A program made the position numbers and the translations under genes. Positions 26,076-35,472 of a stretch of 64,000 bases of DNA are shown here, in pieces (the stretch's first letter is position 1; each line of letters starts with the position of its first letter). A model generated the notes under the pieces. The model was not told the DNA's origin and did not search any database. It worked only from the letters and a program-made list of their open reading frames with translations. This stretch comes from Enterovibrio gelatinilyticus (GTDB lineage Bacteria; Pseudomonadota; Gammaproteobacteria; Enterobacterales; Vibrionaceae): positions 55,006 to 119,005 of the forward strand of contig NZ_JAJUBC010000017.1 of the NCBI RefSeq assembly GCF_028683095.1, written 5' to 3'.

Positions 26076-26741
26076 ATGGCTTTGATGAAATCAACCACAG
26101 CGTCGTTATTCGGCGCTGCTTTCCTATTTTCTCCCCTCGCAGCAAACGCCGCAGATGATGCCTTGATTGCAGCAGGGGAACAACAAGCCGCCGTATGTAA
26201 AGCGTGCCACCAAGTCGAACCTGACGGCATTACGGTTGTTGGCCCTCCCCTCTACGGACTCGCGGATCGAGAAATCGCCGCGTTTTCGGGCTTCAATTAC
26301 AGCGATGGCCTTTCAGCGAACCGTGTTGAAGGGAAAACATGGGATGCGGAATCCCTTGATGCCTTTTTAACGTCACCGGCTGATTTCGCACCAGGCACGA
26401 ACATGGTGTATCCCGGTGTGAAAGATCCCGGTGCTCGCGCAGCCATCATTGCGTGGCTCGCCACAAAAAATCCGACGCCGCCAAATTGGCAAAGCAGCGA
26501 TGAAGCGATGCCTGTGAAAGCATTAGGGGAAGGCATCCTTACTCCAGATGAAAACATGGCCCTCGTTGCCTCTACCTGTTCTGTGTGTCACTCCTTGCAC
26601 CTTGTTGTACAGCAAGGGCTGAGTCGCGATAGTTGGGACGAAACCTTGGAATGGATGGTCGATGAGCAAGGCATGGATGAACTTGAAGACGAGGATCATG
26701 AACGCGTCCTTGATTATCTCGCCACTTTCTACGGCGAATAG
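26076..26741 (+). CDS. Diheme cytochrome c, sulfite dehydrogenase electron acceptor
   Basis: A 221-residue periplasmic protein with signal peptide (TASLFGAAFLFSPLAANAAD) and two heme-attachment motifs, CKACH at about 42-46 and CSVCH in the second half. It would take electrons from the molybdenum subunit and pass them to the respiratory chain. The frame is open upstream through the end of the dehydrogenase gene, but the ATG at 26076, preceded by AGGTGGA, gives a proper signal sequence. The second heme domain is short and acidic near its end. It resembles SorB or SoxD-type subunits. Confidence 0.88.
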   Translation: MALMKSTTASLFGAAFLFSPLAANAADDALIAAGEQQAAVCKACHQVEPDGITVVGPPLYGLADREIAAFSGFNYSDGLSANRVEGKTWDAESLDAFLTSPADFAPGTNMVYPGVKDPGARAAIIAWLATKNPTPPNWQSSDEAMPVKALGEGILTPDENMALVASTCSVCHSLHLVVQQGLSRDSWDETLEWMVDEQGMDELEDEDHERVLDYLATFYGE

Positions 26742-26935
26742 TTTATAGCGAACCATTTACAGCGAACAATTTACGATGGGTAGCTGGCAGCAGTTAACTG
26801 TCGTCGATAGCGAAATCTGAGTTTTGTTCTCAATTGTTGGCGGAGCAACTGCGCAAATCTGCACCGCCTTCCTTTCTAACAATCTGATATCTCTAGTAAG
26901 CTCTATGTCATATTCAATGACATAGAAATTAGCTC

Positions 26936-29839
26936 ATGACGCGCATTCAATCGATAAAACGCTGTGCAGCGGCAGTCTCTTTCGCACTGACCCTTTCTCC
27001 TTTCTCTGCCTTTGCAAACACACAGCCTGATCTCGGCAGCACACCGATCGTCGGCACTATTTACAACAGCAGCCAGTTGGTTTTCTCGGGTATTTATGAA
27101 TCCATGAATGTCAGTGCAGCCACCAGTCGAGACATCGCGCTGTTTACGGTAGGCGGTGTCGCGCTCGATGCCTTGGTATTGACCTTGCCTCTCGATGCGA
27201 GCGTTAAGGCCAGAGTTATTTCTCAATTATCCAATCCGAAATACGCGATTCAGCTCGGGCACTTGCTCTATAGCTTTTACGATCGCTACACCGGCGAAGT
27301 GGTTAACCAAGACATCTTCAAACAGTATTTGCTAGACACTTTTAGCGAGGCTGAACTCGCGCAATGGCAGCATTCATTGTTCTCAATCGATGACAAAAAA
27401 GAAGCGACCAAATCAAGCAGCCATGGCCCGAAAAGCGAAGAAGAAGCCCTGCTGAATCGACAGTTCATCGCCGCACTAGTCACGCTGTATGATGCCCTTT
27501 TTGGCAAAGACAAGCTGCTCTATGGCGATGACCTGCCGGATCAATATCAATACCTCACGGACAGCGAAGCTGATAGGGAAACGGTCGCCACCGTGCAGCA
27601 AGTGCTGGTAAACATGCTCACTAAATACAGTGAAAGCCTTGAAGACGGCGACATGAAAGCGGCCATTCTCGGCATCATTGATGATGCTAAGCCAGAAAAT
27701 CAAACCAAAAAGAACAATCGTGCCCAAGCCATTACCATCAGCTTGGTCGACTTTGTGCGACTCAATGTGTTGAAAGGCTATCGCCAGTACCTTCTTGAAG
27801 GCGCGAAAGTCGACGCATTAAACGCGTGGATGCAAGACTCACTCGACGATGACCCTAACGGGTTACTCTCCTATCTCACCCATCAAAACATCCGTCCCTT
27901 TGCCGTGCAAATGACGGTCGATGGTTTGCAACAAGGGTTAATTCAAGGCTTGGTGAGCAAACAACCTTCGCCATTTTTGCAGCAAGTAAAGCGCGATGAA
28001 CAAAACATCGAAAGCTTTGCTCCACAAGGCGTCGACATTACTCAAACAGAACACACTCCCGATAACAGCTTCTTGTTTGAGATTGCTGAGAAGCCATATA
28101 CCGACCCTCGTTACTTGCCGTTTTTCAGTCGACTATATCAAGAAGGGGCGAAAGGCATTGTCGAGTATGGCGTTTCTACCACGCCAACCATTAGCGTACG
28201 CAATCTGCCCATCATCAAAACCGGGGCAAACGTCGCTGGCGATGGCGGCACAGGCATCCCGAATTTCCACTTCGTCGATCGCCAACAAGATCGCGCCTAT
28301 TACTTCTTTGGTAACGATGCTATCCAGTTGGATCCCTTGTTTAGCGGTAACGGCGCAAAGACGCAATTCGAGCGGCTTGTCCCTCTCGTCACGCTTAACT
28401 GCAACGCTCAATATGATTGGTACGCGCAATCCAGTTACGATCCACTGATTAACCTTGGTCTCGGCGAAGCAATCCGTGATTTTGGCGAACAACGCTGCTT
28501 AAAAGATCTGCGTAAGCGCGGCGAATTAGAAGTCTCCCTTCACACAATGCGCGAAGGCTTGATTAAAGACATTAAGTCGTATCAAGACATCTCATGGTGG
28601 ACACCACTGACGCGCACTACCAAGCGCTTGACCATTAAAGACAAACTGGAAGATTACGCCCAGCTTTCCCAAAAAGGGTTGCCTGACTTTGTTCTAGCCT
28701 ACAATCCATGGGCTGATCATTTCGCTCACTTCACTGGCCCCTTTGCAGATGAAATCCTCGCACCGACGGGCGAGCTCAATCGCTTAGATTTCTGGCTTGG
28801 AGAAATGGAAACGGTTTACCGAAAAGCTGGGGTTTACGATCAGGTGCTTTGGGGCATAGCGGGCGATCATGGTTTGTCGCCTATCTACCATATCGTCAGC
28901 CCAGAGAAAGAAGTGTTTGAGGGTATCCAATCGGATTACGACATGTCACTGCGAATTCGTAAGATTTCATCTGACGAAGGGGAAGGCCCCAAAATCACTA
29001 ATACCTTTGATTACCCAAGCAACAAAGGGATCGATGTGATTGTCGCATCCACTGCAGGTGGCAATTACATGATGGATCTGTTCAATAGCCAGCGAGGCTG
29101 GGAAACACAGCCTCTGTATAGCGAATTAACCTTCTGGAAACCATTGTCCGCAGGGAAAGATGACCCTGCGATAGACATGGTGCACGAAACCGCTTCACGT
29201 CTTGGTGACAGCCTAGATTACCTTGCGGTTCGCGAACAAGACTGCAGCTTATCGGCCTGTACGTTGCGATTGGTGGCCGTAAAAGACGGCGTTCGACATG
29301 ATGAGTTCATTACTCGCCAAGGCAACCGCACCTTGTATCATGCGAAAAACGGGCAACCTCCAGTGCTGTTGAATCTCTATGAGGCCAACCCTTACGCTGC
29401 AGCGCTGAGCAAATCAGATAAGCGGGAAAAATCTGCGTTAATTGACCAGTGCATGAACAATGCAGACCCAACCAACACGCAAACCTGGTGTGATGAAAGC
29501 ACATGGCAGCAACTCACAAGGCTAACACCGCGGCCTGATAGCGTGAACCAGTTGGCTCACCTGTATGACGAAGACCGCGCTGGCACCATCAATTTGTTTC
29601 CTGCCATGGGCGTAGGCTACAACACCAAAGTGCCGGGCCGCCATGCGGGTGAGCATTTCCACGAGAAAGATGCCTTTATCGGGTTCTGGGGAACACCCGT
29701 CACCAGTAAAACGCGTATTCCTACTGCCGTGAATGGATCACTCGCACCCACGCTGTATGAATATCTGTCGGATAAGCCCGTGAAAGTCGGGGAAGACGGC
29801 TGGGGTTTCCCTTCTTTGTTGGAACAGCTTAAAAAATAA
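26936..29839 (+). CDS. Large periplasmic alkaline-phosphatase-superfamily protein (phosphodiesterase-like)
   Basis: A 967-residue exported protein with a signal peptide ending near FSAFANTQ. A helical N-terminal region of about 370 residues is followed by the phosphatase-type core: NLPIIKTGANVAGDGGTG, the metal-type ADHFAHF, GIAGDHGLSP and a late GRHAGEHFHEKDAF. This arrangement belongs to the alkaline phosphatase / nucleotide pyrophosphatase superfamily. The nucleophile residue is not certain from reading; Thr in GGTGIPNF is a candidate. Substrate unknown, possibly a phosphodiester or phosphonate. It stands alone, with a weak ribosome site. Confidence 0.75.
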   Translation: MTRIQSIKRCAAAVSFALTLSPFSAFANTQPDLGSTPIVGTIYNSSQLVFSGIYESMNVSAATSRDIALFTVGGVALDALVLTLPLDASVKARVISQLSNPKYAIQLGHLLYSFYDRYTGEVVNQDIFKQYLLDTFSEAELAQWQHSLFSIDDKKEATKSSSHGPKSEEEALLNRQFIAALVTLYDALFGKDKLLYGDDLPDQYQYLTDSEADRETVATVQQVLVNMLTKYSESLEDGDMKAAILGIIDDAKPENQTKKNNRAQAITISLVDFVRLNVLKGYRQYLLEGAKVDALNAWMQDSLDDDPNGLLSYLTHQNIRPFAVQMTVDGLQQGLIQGLVSKQPSPFLQQVKRDEQNIESFAPQGVDITQTEHTPDNSFLFEIAEKPYTDPRYLPFFSRLYQEGAKGIVEYGVSTTPTISVRNLPIIKTGANVAGDGGTGIPNFHFVDRQQDRAYYFFGNDAIQLDPLFSGNGAKTQFERLVPLVTLNCNAQYDWYAQSSYDPLINLGLGEAIRDFGEQRCLKDLRKRGELEVSLHTMREGLIKDIKSYQDISWWTPLTRTTKRLTIKDKLEDYAQLSQKGLPDFVLAYNPWADHFAHFTGPFADEILAPTGELNRLDFWLGEMETVYRKAGVYDQVLWGIAGDHGLSPIYHIVSPEKEVFEGIQSDYDMSLRIRKISSDEGEGPKITNTFDYPSNKGIDVIVASTAGGNYMMDLFNSQRGWETQPLYSELTFWKPLSAGKDDPAIDMVHETASRLGDSLDYLAVREQDCSLSACTLRLVAVKDGVRHDEFITRQGNRTLYHAKNGQPPVLLNLYEANPYAAALSKSDKREKSALIDQCMNNADPTNTQTWCDESTWQQLTRLTPRPDSVNQLAHLYDEDRAGTINLFPAMGVGYNTKVPGRHAGEHFHEKDAFIGFWGTPVTSKTRIPTAVNGSLAPTLYEYLSDKPVKVGEDGWGFPSLLEQLKK

Positions 29840-29950
29840 CACTTTAGGGTAACATCTCACATCAATGTAATAGAGCCACTCATCAAGCGTGGCTTTTCTT
29901 TAACTTACTCCCAGCGATTCATCGCCCTCTTGTTTGTGCCACAAACAAAA

Positions 29951-29962
29951 ATGTATATACAT
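29951..29962. promoter_or_regulatory. Perfect palindrome ahead of the RHH gene
   Basis: ATGTATATACAT is self-complementary and lies 34 bases before the ribbon-helix-helix gene start. Such small repressors usually bind short palindromes in their own promoter, so this is a candidate autoregulatory operator. Confidence 0.45.
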
Positions 29963-29995
29963 CATATAGCAAACGCATTACATCAAGTGCCCACA

Positions 29996-30175
29996 ATGAG
30001 CAGCAAAAAAAAGAACGCAGAGAACAAGAAAGACAGCCAGCTGATCATTCGTATTAATAGCGCACAACGTGATGAATTCGTATCACTGTGTGAAGACCTC
30101 GATACGTCAGCCGCGCGGGAAATTCGTCGATTCATCAAACAATTTTTGAAAGAAAATGGGTCGAAGACCCAGTAG
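29996..30175 (+). CDS. Small ribbon-helix-helix-like regulator
   Basis: A 59-residue protein with a lysine-rich N-terminus followed by QLIIRINSAQRDEFVSLCED and a second helix ending REIRRFIKQFLKENG. One predicted strand plus two helices is the Arc/MetJ/CopG (RHH) plan, which dimerises and binds DNA through the strand. The start at 29996 is preferred over in-frame starts at 29930 and 29951 because those lie in or before the palindrome. The ribosome site is weak. Followed 66 bases later, with no terminator between, by a lysine-rich micro-peptide gene. Antitoxin, plasmid-type repressor or other roles are possible. Confidence 0.6.
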   Translation: MSSKKKNAENKKDSQLIIRINSAQRDEFVSLCEDLDTSAAREIRRFIKQFLKENGSKTQ

Positions 30176-30241
30176 AAATGAGCTTATCGGAGTATGCAGT
30201 ACCGTTGAGTTTCTCTTGTCAGCCACTAAAGGAGAATCAAC

Positions 30242-30331
30242 ATGGCTAAGACGAAAAAAGAACTGAAAAAATCACTGAAGAAAGCAAAAGCGAAAGTAAA
30301 ACAAATCAAAAAGGCGCTAAAGAAAGCGTAA
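30242..30331 (+). CDS. 29-residue lysine-rich amphipathic peptide
   Basis: A micro-ORF with an excellent ribosome site, AAAGGAG at 30228-30234, seven bases before the ATG. The peptide begins MAKTKKELKKSLKK and ends IKKALKKA; 14 of its 29 residues are lysine and there is only one acidic residue. Hydrophobic or alanine residues fall at 8, 12, 15, 19, 22, 26 and 29, a strict 4-3 heptad pattern, so it should form an amphipathic helix or coiled coil. It could bind nucleic acid or membranes. A terminator follows at 30370. Function unknown. Confidence 0.65.
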   Translation: MAKTKKELKKSLKKAKAKVKQIKKALKKA

Positions 30332-30369
30332 TTCACCACGCGTGATTACGTTACCTTTTTGAGTAACAA

Positions 30370-30416
30370 AAACCGATGTGAGGCCTCTTACAAAGCTGTC
30401 TGACATCGGTTTTTTA
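30370..30416 (+). terminator. Terminator of the RHH / micro-peptide unit
   Basis: AAACCGATGT (30370-30379) pairs with ACATCGGTTT (30403-30412) over a 23-base loop and runs into a T tract. It lies 38 bases after the micro-peptide stop. Confidence 0.75.
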
Positions 30417-30519
30417 TTCGTATTGAAGAAGTACACCAAACTCATCTGTCGCGATCAGTGCTTAATCATCAGGACTGTCATCGACCTCATCGGCTATCCA
30501 ATCACTCATTCACTCTCGA

Positions 30520-30740
30520 TTAAGCACACAAGGATCGGTCATGCCGTAGTGTCTCCATCAAGATAGTTGTGCCCGGGGAGTTAACAAACACCATCGAGCG
30601 CTGATATTCAGCGAGTGTCTTCGCAATCTTGTCATAGGTAATCAGCGTGGTCGCACCATCAGCACACTAAATCCAGCTTGGAATGCCGCCAGCCATTGAT
30701 TAGTGGCTAGCTCCCCAACACCATAGTCACTTGATTTCAT
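30520..30740 (-). pseudogene. Frameshifted gene remnant, family not recognised
   Basis: On the minus strand an ATG at 30740 opens a frame reading MKSSDYGVGELATNQWLAAF and stops after about 32 codons. A one-base shift near GFSVL continues plausibly as DGATTLITYDKIAKTLAEYQ and on to a stop at 30520. Together they look like about 73 codons of one former protein. I cannot name the family. The rest of 30417-30891 holds nothing I can support. Confidence 0.4.
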
Positions 30741-30891
30741 TATTTTATACTTACAAAGCCCAACGAAGTTTACAAACACTCGTTAAATATCCACCACAAA
30801 CGCTATATATTTCTGCCTTTGCTAATATTCCTCCGTGTATTTCAGTGACATTCCGCACAATTTGCTAGTCTATATGTGTCGGCATGCATTA

Positions 30892-30928
30892 CCACTTTAC
30901 TGACTTAATTGAAAAGTGGAGCTTTTTT
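30892..30928 (+). terminator. Weak terminator-like hairpin
   Basis: CCACTTT (30892-30898) pairs with AAAGTGG (30913-30919) over 14 bases, followed by AGC and six T. It lies only about 40 bases ahead of the DUF302 gene and could be a leader element instead. Confidence 0.4.
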
Positions 30929-30969
30929 ATTCGTTTTATCGTTCTGGTATTCGCAATAAGGAATTGACT

Positions 30970-31431
30970 ATGAAATTGACTTTCCGACTAGTCACTATTC
31001 TGGCAGCATTCATCGCCATCCCTTCACTCGCAAAAGAAGGAATGGTTCAGATTCAAAGCCAATATAGTGTTCCCGTCACAACAGAACGTCTGATCGTCGC
31101 GGCAAAGGCTCGCGGGCTCAAAGTCATTGGACGTGTCAATCATGCAGAAGGTGCGCAGAAGGCAGGCTTAACATTACGTCCAACTGAATTGGTGATCTTT
31201 GGTAACCCAAAAGTCGGCACGCCAATCATGGAATGCAGCCAGTCCGCGGGTATTGATTTGCCGCAAAAAGCATTAATTTGGGAGGATGCCAAAGGGAAAG
31301 TTTGGTTAGGCTACAACAGCCCTAACTATGTCGCTCAGCGTCATCGCATAGATAATTGCGGCTTGTCCGTAAAAAAGGCCGAAAAAGCGTTGGTTTCTTT
31401 AGCTAAGCTGGCGACTCAACCTTCACCTTAG
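30970..31431 (+). CDS. DUF302 family exported protein
   Basis: A 153-residue protein with a signal peptide (LVTILAAFIAIPSLAKEG) followed by a DUF302 domain: SVPVTTERLIVAAKARGLKV, VNHAEGAQKAGLTL and the strand RPTELVIFGNPKVGTPIME. The family's function is unknown; it is a small alpha/beta domain often exported. The frame is open from 30916, but the ATG at 30970 has an AAGGA site and starts a clean signal peptide. A strong terminator is shared with the EF-G gene. Confidence 0.88.
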   Translation: MKLTFRLVTILAAFIAIPSLAKEGMVQIQSQYSVPVTTERLIVAAKARGLKVIGRVNHAEGAQKAGLTLRPTELVIFGNPKVGTPIMECSQSAGIDLPQKALIWEDAKGKVWLGYNSPNYVAQRHRIDNCGLSVKKAEKALVSLAKLATQPSP

Positions 31432-31476
31432 CCTTCTAGCTTTGGTTTTTCACTTTTTTACAAATCGACAAAAAAC

Positions 31477-31511
31477 AAAAAACCCGCAGGCTTTCGCCTG
31501 CGGGTTTTTTT
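31477..31511. terminator. Bidirectional terminator
   Basis: AACCCGCAGGC (31481-31491) pairs with GCCTGCGGGTT (31496-31506) around TTTC, with A and T tracts on the two sides. It closes both the DUF302 gene and the convergent EF-G gene. Confidence 0.93.
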
Positions 31512-31529
31512 ATAGAAAGTCGTTAAGAA

Positions 31530-33614
31530 TTACTTCTTAGCGTTTTTCTCTTTTTGCTCAGCGATTACTTTTTCAGCAACGTTAGCTGGGCAAGCTGCGT
31601 AGTGTGAGAACTCCATAGAGAACTGACCACGGCCTGAAGTCATAGTACGTAGAGTACCGATGTAACCAAACATCTCTGACAATGGCACGTCACCCTTGAT
31701 GCGAACACCGGTAACACCAGCTTGCTGATCTTTGATCATGCCACGACGACGGTTAAGGTCACCGATAACATCACCAACGTGATCGTCTGGAGTGAACACG
31801 TCAACGTTCATGATTGGCTCAAGAAGTTGCGCGCCAGCTTTAGGCATAGACTGACGGAATGCGCCACGTGCTGCGATTTCAAATGCTACTGCAGATGAGT
31901 CAACTGCGTGGAAACCACCGTCGTACAGCTCGATTTCAACGTCAAGAACAGGGAAACCAGCAAGAACACCGGTGTCCATCATGCTCTTAAAGCCTTTCTC
32001 GATTGCTGGCCAGAATTCCTTAGGAACGTTACCACCAACAACCACAGACTTGAAGGTAAAGCCAGAGTTTGGCTCACCTGGTTTCATGCGGTAGTCGATC
32101 TTACCGAACTGACCAGAACCACCAGACTGTTTCTTGTGCGTGTAGCTATCTTCAACTTGTTGAGTGATAGTTTCACGGTAAGCAACCTGAGGTTGACCAA
32201 CGATTAGGTCTACACCGTAAGTACGCTTCAAGATGTCTACTTTGATGTCTAGGTGAAGTTCGCCCATACCTTTAAGGATGGTTTCGCCAGTTTCTTCATC
32301 AGTTTCAACTTGGAACGTTGGATCTTCAGCAACCATTTTACCGATCGCGATACCCATTTTCTCAGAACCGCCTTTGTCCTTAGGAGCAACAGCGATAGAG
32401 ATTACTGGAGTTGGGAAGATCATTGGCTCAAGCGTACACTCGTGCTTAACATCACAAAGAGTGTGACCAGTTTGAACGTTCTTCATACCTACAACAGCGA
32501 TGATGTCACCCGCTTGTGCAGTAGTCAGTTCGTTACGGTCGTTTGCTTGCATCTCAACCATACGGCCGATACGTTCAGTTTTGCCAGTCGCGCTGTTAAG
32601 GATGGTATCACCCTTCTTCATCACACCTGAGTAGATACGGATGAAAGTAAGTGCACCGAAACGGTCATCCATGATCTTGAACGCAAGAGCTTTTAAAGGC
32701 TCATCAGCAGAAACGATCGCGTATTCGCCGTTTGGCTCACCAGCTTCGTCAGTTAGCGGCTGTGGATCAACTTCTGTAGGAGAAGGTAGGTAATCTACAA
32801 CTGCATCTAGTACAAGTTGCATACCTTTGTTCTTAAACGCAGAACCACAGAACGTTGGGAAGAACGTACAAGTACGAGTACCAGCACGGATACAACGCTT
32901 GATGTCTTCAATAGAAGGCTCTTCGCCATCCATGTAAGCCATCATTAGTTCGTCGTCTTGCTCAACCGCAGTTTCGATCATCTCTTCGCGGTATGCTTCT
33001 ACGTCGTCAACCATGTCCGCAGGAACATCTTGAACTTCATAGTTTTCTGGAAGACCAGAGTCATCCCAAACGTATGCTTTACGCTCTAGAACATCCACAA
33101 CGCCCACGAAATCGTCTTCGCGGCCGATTGGTAGAGTCATGATCAACGGAGTTGCGCCAAGCACTTTCTTGATTTGCTCAACAACGCTGAAGAAGTCTGC
33201 GCCCATGCGGTCTAGTTTGTTTACGAAAATAACTCGTGCAACTTCTGAGTCATTCGCGTAACGCCAGTTAGTTTCTGACTGAGGCTCAACACCACCAGAA
33301 CCACAGAAAACACCGATACCACCATCGAGTACTTTCAGTGAACGGTAAACTTCAACGGTGAAGTCAACGTGTCCCGGAGTATCGATAACGTTAAAACGGT
33401 AGCCTTTCCAGAAACAGCTAACTGCTGCAGACTGGATGGTAATACCACGCTCAGCTTCCTGTTCCATGAAGTCGGTAGTAGATTCACCATCGTGAACCTC
33501 ACCAGTTTTGTGGATTTGACCGGTAAGCTTAAGGATACGCTCGGTAGTAGTGGTTTTACCCGCATCAACGTGCGCGAAAATACCAATGTTTCTGTATTTA
33601 CTTAGATCTGTCAT
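31530..33614 (-). CDS. fusA: Elongation factor G (stand-alone copy)
   Basis: EF-G moves tRNA and mRNA through the ribosome after peptide bond formation, and also helps recycle ribosomes, using GTP. The 694-residue protein is full length. G1 is [15 protein letters not shown], the switch region shows [14 protein letters not shown]3 is DTPGHVDF and G4 is [10 protein letters not shown]. It is not next to rpsL, rpsG or tuf, so it is the second EF-G copy that Vibrio genomes carry outside the str operon. Codon use looks like a highly expressed gene. Which copy is the main one cannot be told here. Confidence 0.95.
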   Translation of the reverse strand: MTDLSKYRNIGIFAHVDAGKTTTTERILKLTGQIHKTGEVHDGESTTDFMEQEAERGITIQSAAVSCFWKGYRFNVIDTPGHVDFTVEVYRSLKVLDGGIGVFCGSGGVEPQSETNWRYANDSEVARVIFVNKLDRMGADFFSVVEQIKKVLGATPLIMTLPIGREDDFVGVVDVLERKAYVWDDSGLPENYEVQDVPADMVDDVEAYREEMIETAVEQDDELMMAYMDGEEPSIEDIKRCIRAGTRTCTFFPTFCGSAFKNKGMQLVLDAVVDYLPSPTEVDPQPLTDEAGEPNGEYAIVSADEPLKALAFKIMDDRFGALTFIRIYSGVMKKGDTILNSATGKTERIGRMVEMQANDRNELTTAQAGDIIAVVGMKNVQTGHTLCDVKHECTLEPMIFPTPVISIAVAPKDKGGSEKMGIAIGKMVAEDPTFQVETDEETGETILKGMGELHLDIKVDILKRTYGVDLIVGQPQVAYRETITQQVEDSYTHKKQSGGSGQFGKIDYRMKPGEPNSGFTFKSVVVGGNVPKEFWPAIEKGFKSMMDTGVLAGFPVLDVEIELYDGGFHAVDSSAVAFEIAARGAFRQSMPKAGAQLLEPIMNVDVFTPDDHVGDVIGDLNRRRGMIKDQQAGVTGVRIKGDVPLSEMFGYIGTLRTMTSGRGQFSMEFSHYAACPANVAEKVIAEQKEKNAKK

Positions 33615-33995
33615 TGTTCGTCTCTATAAACAATTACTGGCTTATATAAGGGCGTGGATTATAGCAGGCGTTGTCGCGTAAAGAAACATGTAGTACGCAG
33701 CGATATACGATAAGTTTTTTTCGCTGTATTTCTGTACACTTTTCAGAGCAAATCACGTCCGTTTCCTCAGGTCTAACCGCCAAACCAAACAAAAACGTAG
33801 CAGCGTATGTATTAGTCCTGATTCTAATGGAGCATTAAGACACTGTGTTGTGGTTGCAAACCGACCTTTTTTCAACCAAACCAATCTCTATTACTCCTCT
33901 TTGAGTGCTTCTCTCTCACAATCGAGATCAACGACTCGTTATTGCATAGATAAATCCCTATAGTCTGCGCGTATTTAACAGCCCAAGGAATTTAC
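33615..33995. promoter_or_regulatory. Divergent intergenic region, EF-G and acyltransferase
   Basis: About 380 AT-rich bases that must contain the promoters of the leftward EF-G gene and the rightward acyltransferase gene. I see no gene, strong dyad or terminator in it. Confidence 0.4.
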
Positions 33996-35063
33996 ATGTC
34001 TTCTGCTCGTATCTCATCGTTGGAGATGGGCCGACTATTGGCCATATTCGCCGTCATCATCATCCACGCCGGACCATTGCGCGGCGAAGCCTATAGTCAA
34101 AGCATCAATATAGTCTCAGATGCGCTCAATCAACTGTCTCGTTTTGCTGTCCCCTTCTTCTTTCTTTTAACGGGATACTTTGTCCAGCAAAAATTGATAC
34201 AAGATCCCATACAAACCTTCAGTCGCTATGCCAAGCCACTGATGACCATTTGGCTTGCTTGGAGCGTTATTTATCTACTGTTACCTTTCCGACTCGATGT
34301 CGTCATGAGTGAAGGGTATTTGGCGGAGCGAAGTGGGTACTGGAATTACTTGTTAGAAGCGCCTCTCAATACGCTTTTTGAAGGCGGAATGGTTCATCTT
34401 TGGTACATTCCAGGCTTGCTATGCGCGCTAGGTATTATGGCATTACTTATCAAGTATCATCAGCAACATCTCATGGTACCTTTGGCTTTAGGGCTTTACG
34501 TTTGGGGGCTAGGCGCAGGAAGTTATCAAATCATTCTTGAAGGTAACGCGCCAATATTTACACGCAACGGACCTTTCTTTAGCTTAATCATGGTGGTTGC
34601 CGGGTTCGAACTGCGTCGCAGAAGCATTATGCTTTCATCAAACATCTCACTCGCGATGTTTATCGGCGGTTTATCGATGTGCCTTGCTGAAGGTGCGTTT
34701 TTGAGTCAATACGATATATGGATGGCGACACATGACTTCTTACTGGGAACGCCAATCATGGCTATCGGTATTTTCTGCCTGCTGCTAAACAACCCACGAT
34801 GGGGAAACCAGCCGATTGTAATGGCGTGGAGCCAGCGCGTACTGGGTGTTTACGTTGCACACTTTGTCATTATGATTTTATTGTTCAACGTTTTTGGCGC
34901 ATACGGTATTGACGGTCCAACTAAAGATATCCTACTCGCCCCACTGACGATCTTACTGTCTTTTGCTTTCGTGGTATTGCTTGAAAAGCTTCCATTCACT
35001 CGTGTCTTAGTGCAAATGGAAAACAAAGGCTCCCTCTCCGTTACCAAACAGAGTGCGCCTTAA
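33996..35063 (+). CDS. Acyltransferase 3 family membrane protein
   Basis: A 355-residue polytopic inner-membrane protein with about ten hydrophobic segments. It opens with LEMGRLLAIFAVIIIHAG, the family's first helix with its conserved histidine, and contains RFAVPFFFLLTGYF, typical for acyltransferase 3 proteins such as OafA. These enzymes move acyl groups onto sugars of surface polysaccharides. AAGGAA precedes the ATG. No polysaccharide genes are nearby, so its acceptor is unknown. Confidence 0.88.
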   Translation: MSSARISSLEMGRLLAIFAVIIIHAGPLRGEAYSQSINIVSDALNQLSRFAVPFFFLLTGYFVQQKLIQDPIQTFSRYAKPLMTIWLAWSVIYLLLPFRLDVVMSEGYLAERSGYWNYLLEAPLNTLFEGGMVHLWYIPGLLCALGIMALLIKYHQQHLMVPLALGLYVWGLGAGSYQIILEGNAPIFTRNGPFFSLIMVVAGFELRRRSIMLSSNISLAMFIGGLSMCLAEGAFLSQYDIWMATHDFLLGTPIMAIGIFCLLLNNPRWGNQPIVMAWSQRVLGVYVAHFVIMILLFNVFGAYGIDGPTKDILLAPLTILLSFAFVVLLEKLPFTRVLVQMENKGSLSVTKQSAP

Positions 35064-35170
35064 CCTAAAACACCGTGGGCCGTAAGATGAAATAAAGTCT
35101 CAACGGCAACACAAAAACGAGATGAACAAAGAGTCGCTATTCAACAGGCAAGTAAATAGTCATAAAGAGA

Positions 35171-35194
35171 AAAGTCCGGGCTTCCGGACTTTTT
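35171..35194. terminator. Bidirectional terminator
   Basis: AAAGTCCGG (35171-35179) pairs with CCGGACTTT (35184-35192) around GCTT, with T on both strands. It separates the acyltransferase gene from the convergent DUF3081 gene. Confidence 0.88.
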
Positions 35195-35217
35195 CATTCA
35201 TGGCAGTCAGCAATAAC

Positions 35218-35472
35218 TTAGTCACGTATTAAGTTGTCAATTTTCTTTAGAAAACTGTCTTTCAAATGGGCCTGATCGTATTTGAGATCATACGTGTTGT
35301 GAAAACCAATATGCAATTCAACGCCATTACCCTTCAAAAACACGTTGTAGCCATCGTAATCCGTATACGCTTCGATCCCTTGATAGACTTTCCCAAATTC
35401 GGTATCAGTCCCTTTTTCCATCACCACTTCAAAAGCCGCTAACAACTTGGCTGCATTAAGTTCATTTTTCAT
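35218..35472 (-). CDS. DUF3081 family protein
   Basis: An 84-residue soluble protein. The segment GIEAYTDYDGYNVFLKGNGV followed by LHIGFHNTYDL matches what I recall of DUF3081, a short family of Vibrio and relatives without known function. The frame runs to 35511, but the ATG at 35472 (MKNELNAAKLL) gives the family start, with a GGGG stretch upstream. Confidence 0.75.
   Translation of the reverse strand: MKNELNAAKLLAAFEVVMEKGTDTEFGKVYQGIEAYTDYDGYNVFLKGNGVELHIGFHNTYDLKYDQAHLKDSFLKKIDNLIRD

Noticed and set aside
30378..30566. 62-codon plus-strand frame downstream of the micro-peptide
   Set aside because: It starts inside the terminator loop and overlaps the minus-strand gene remnant, with no ribosome site.
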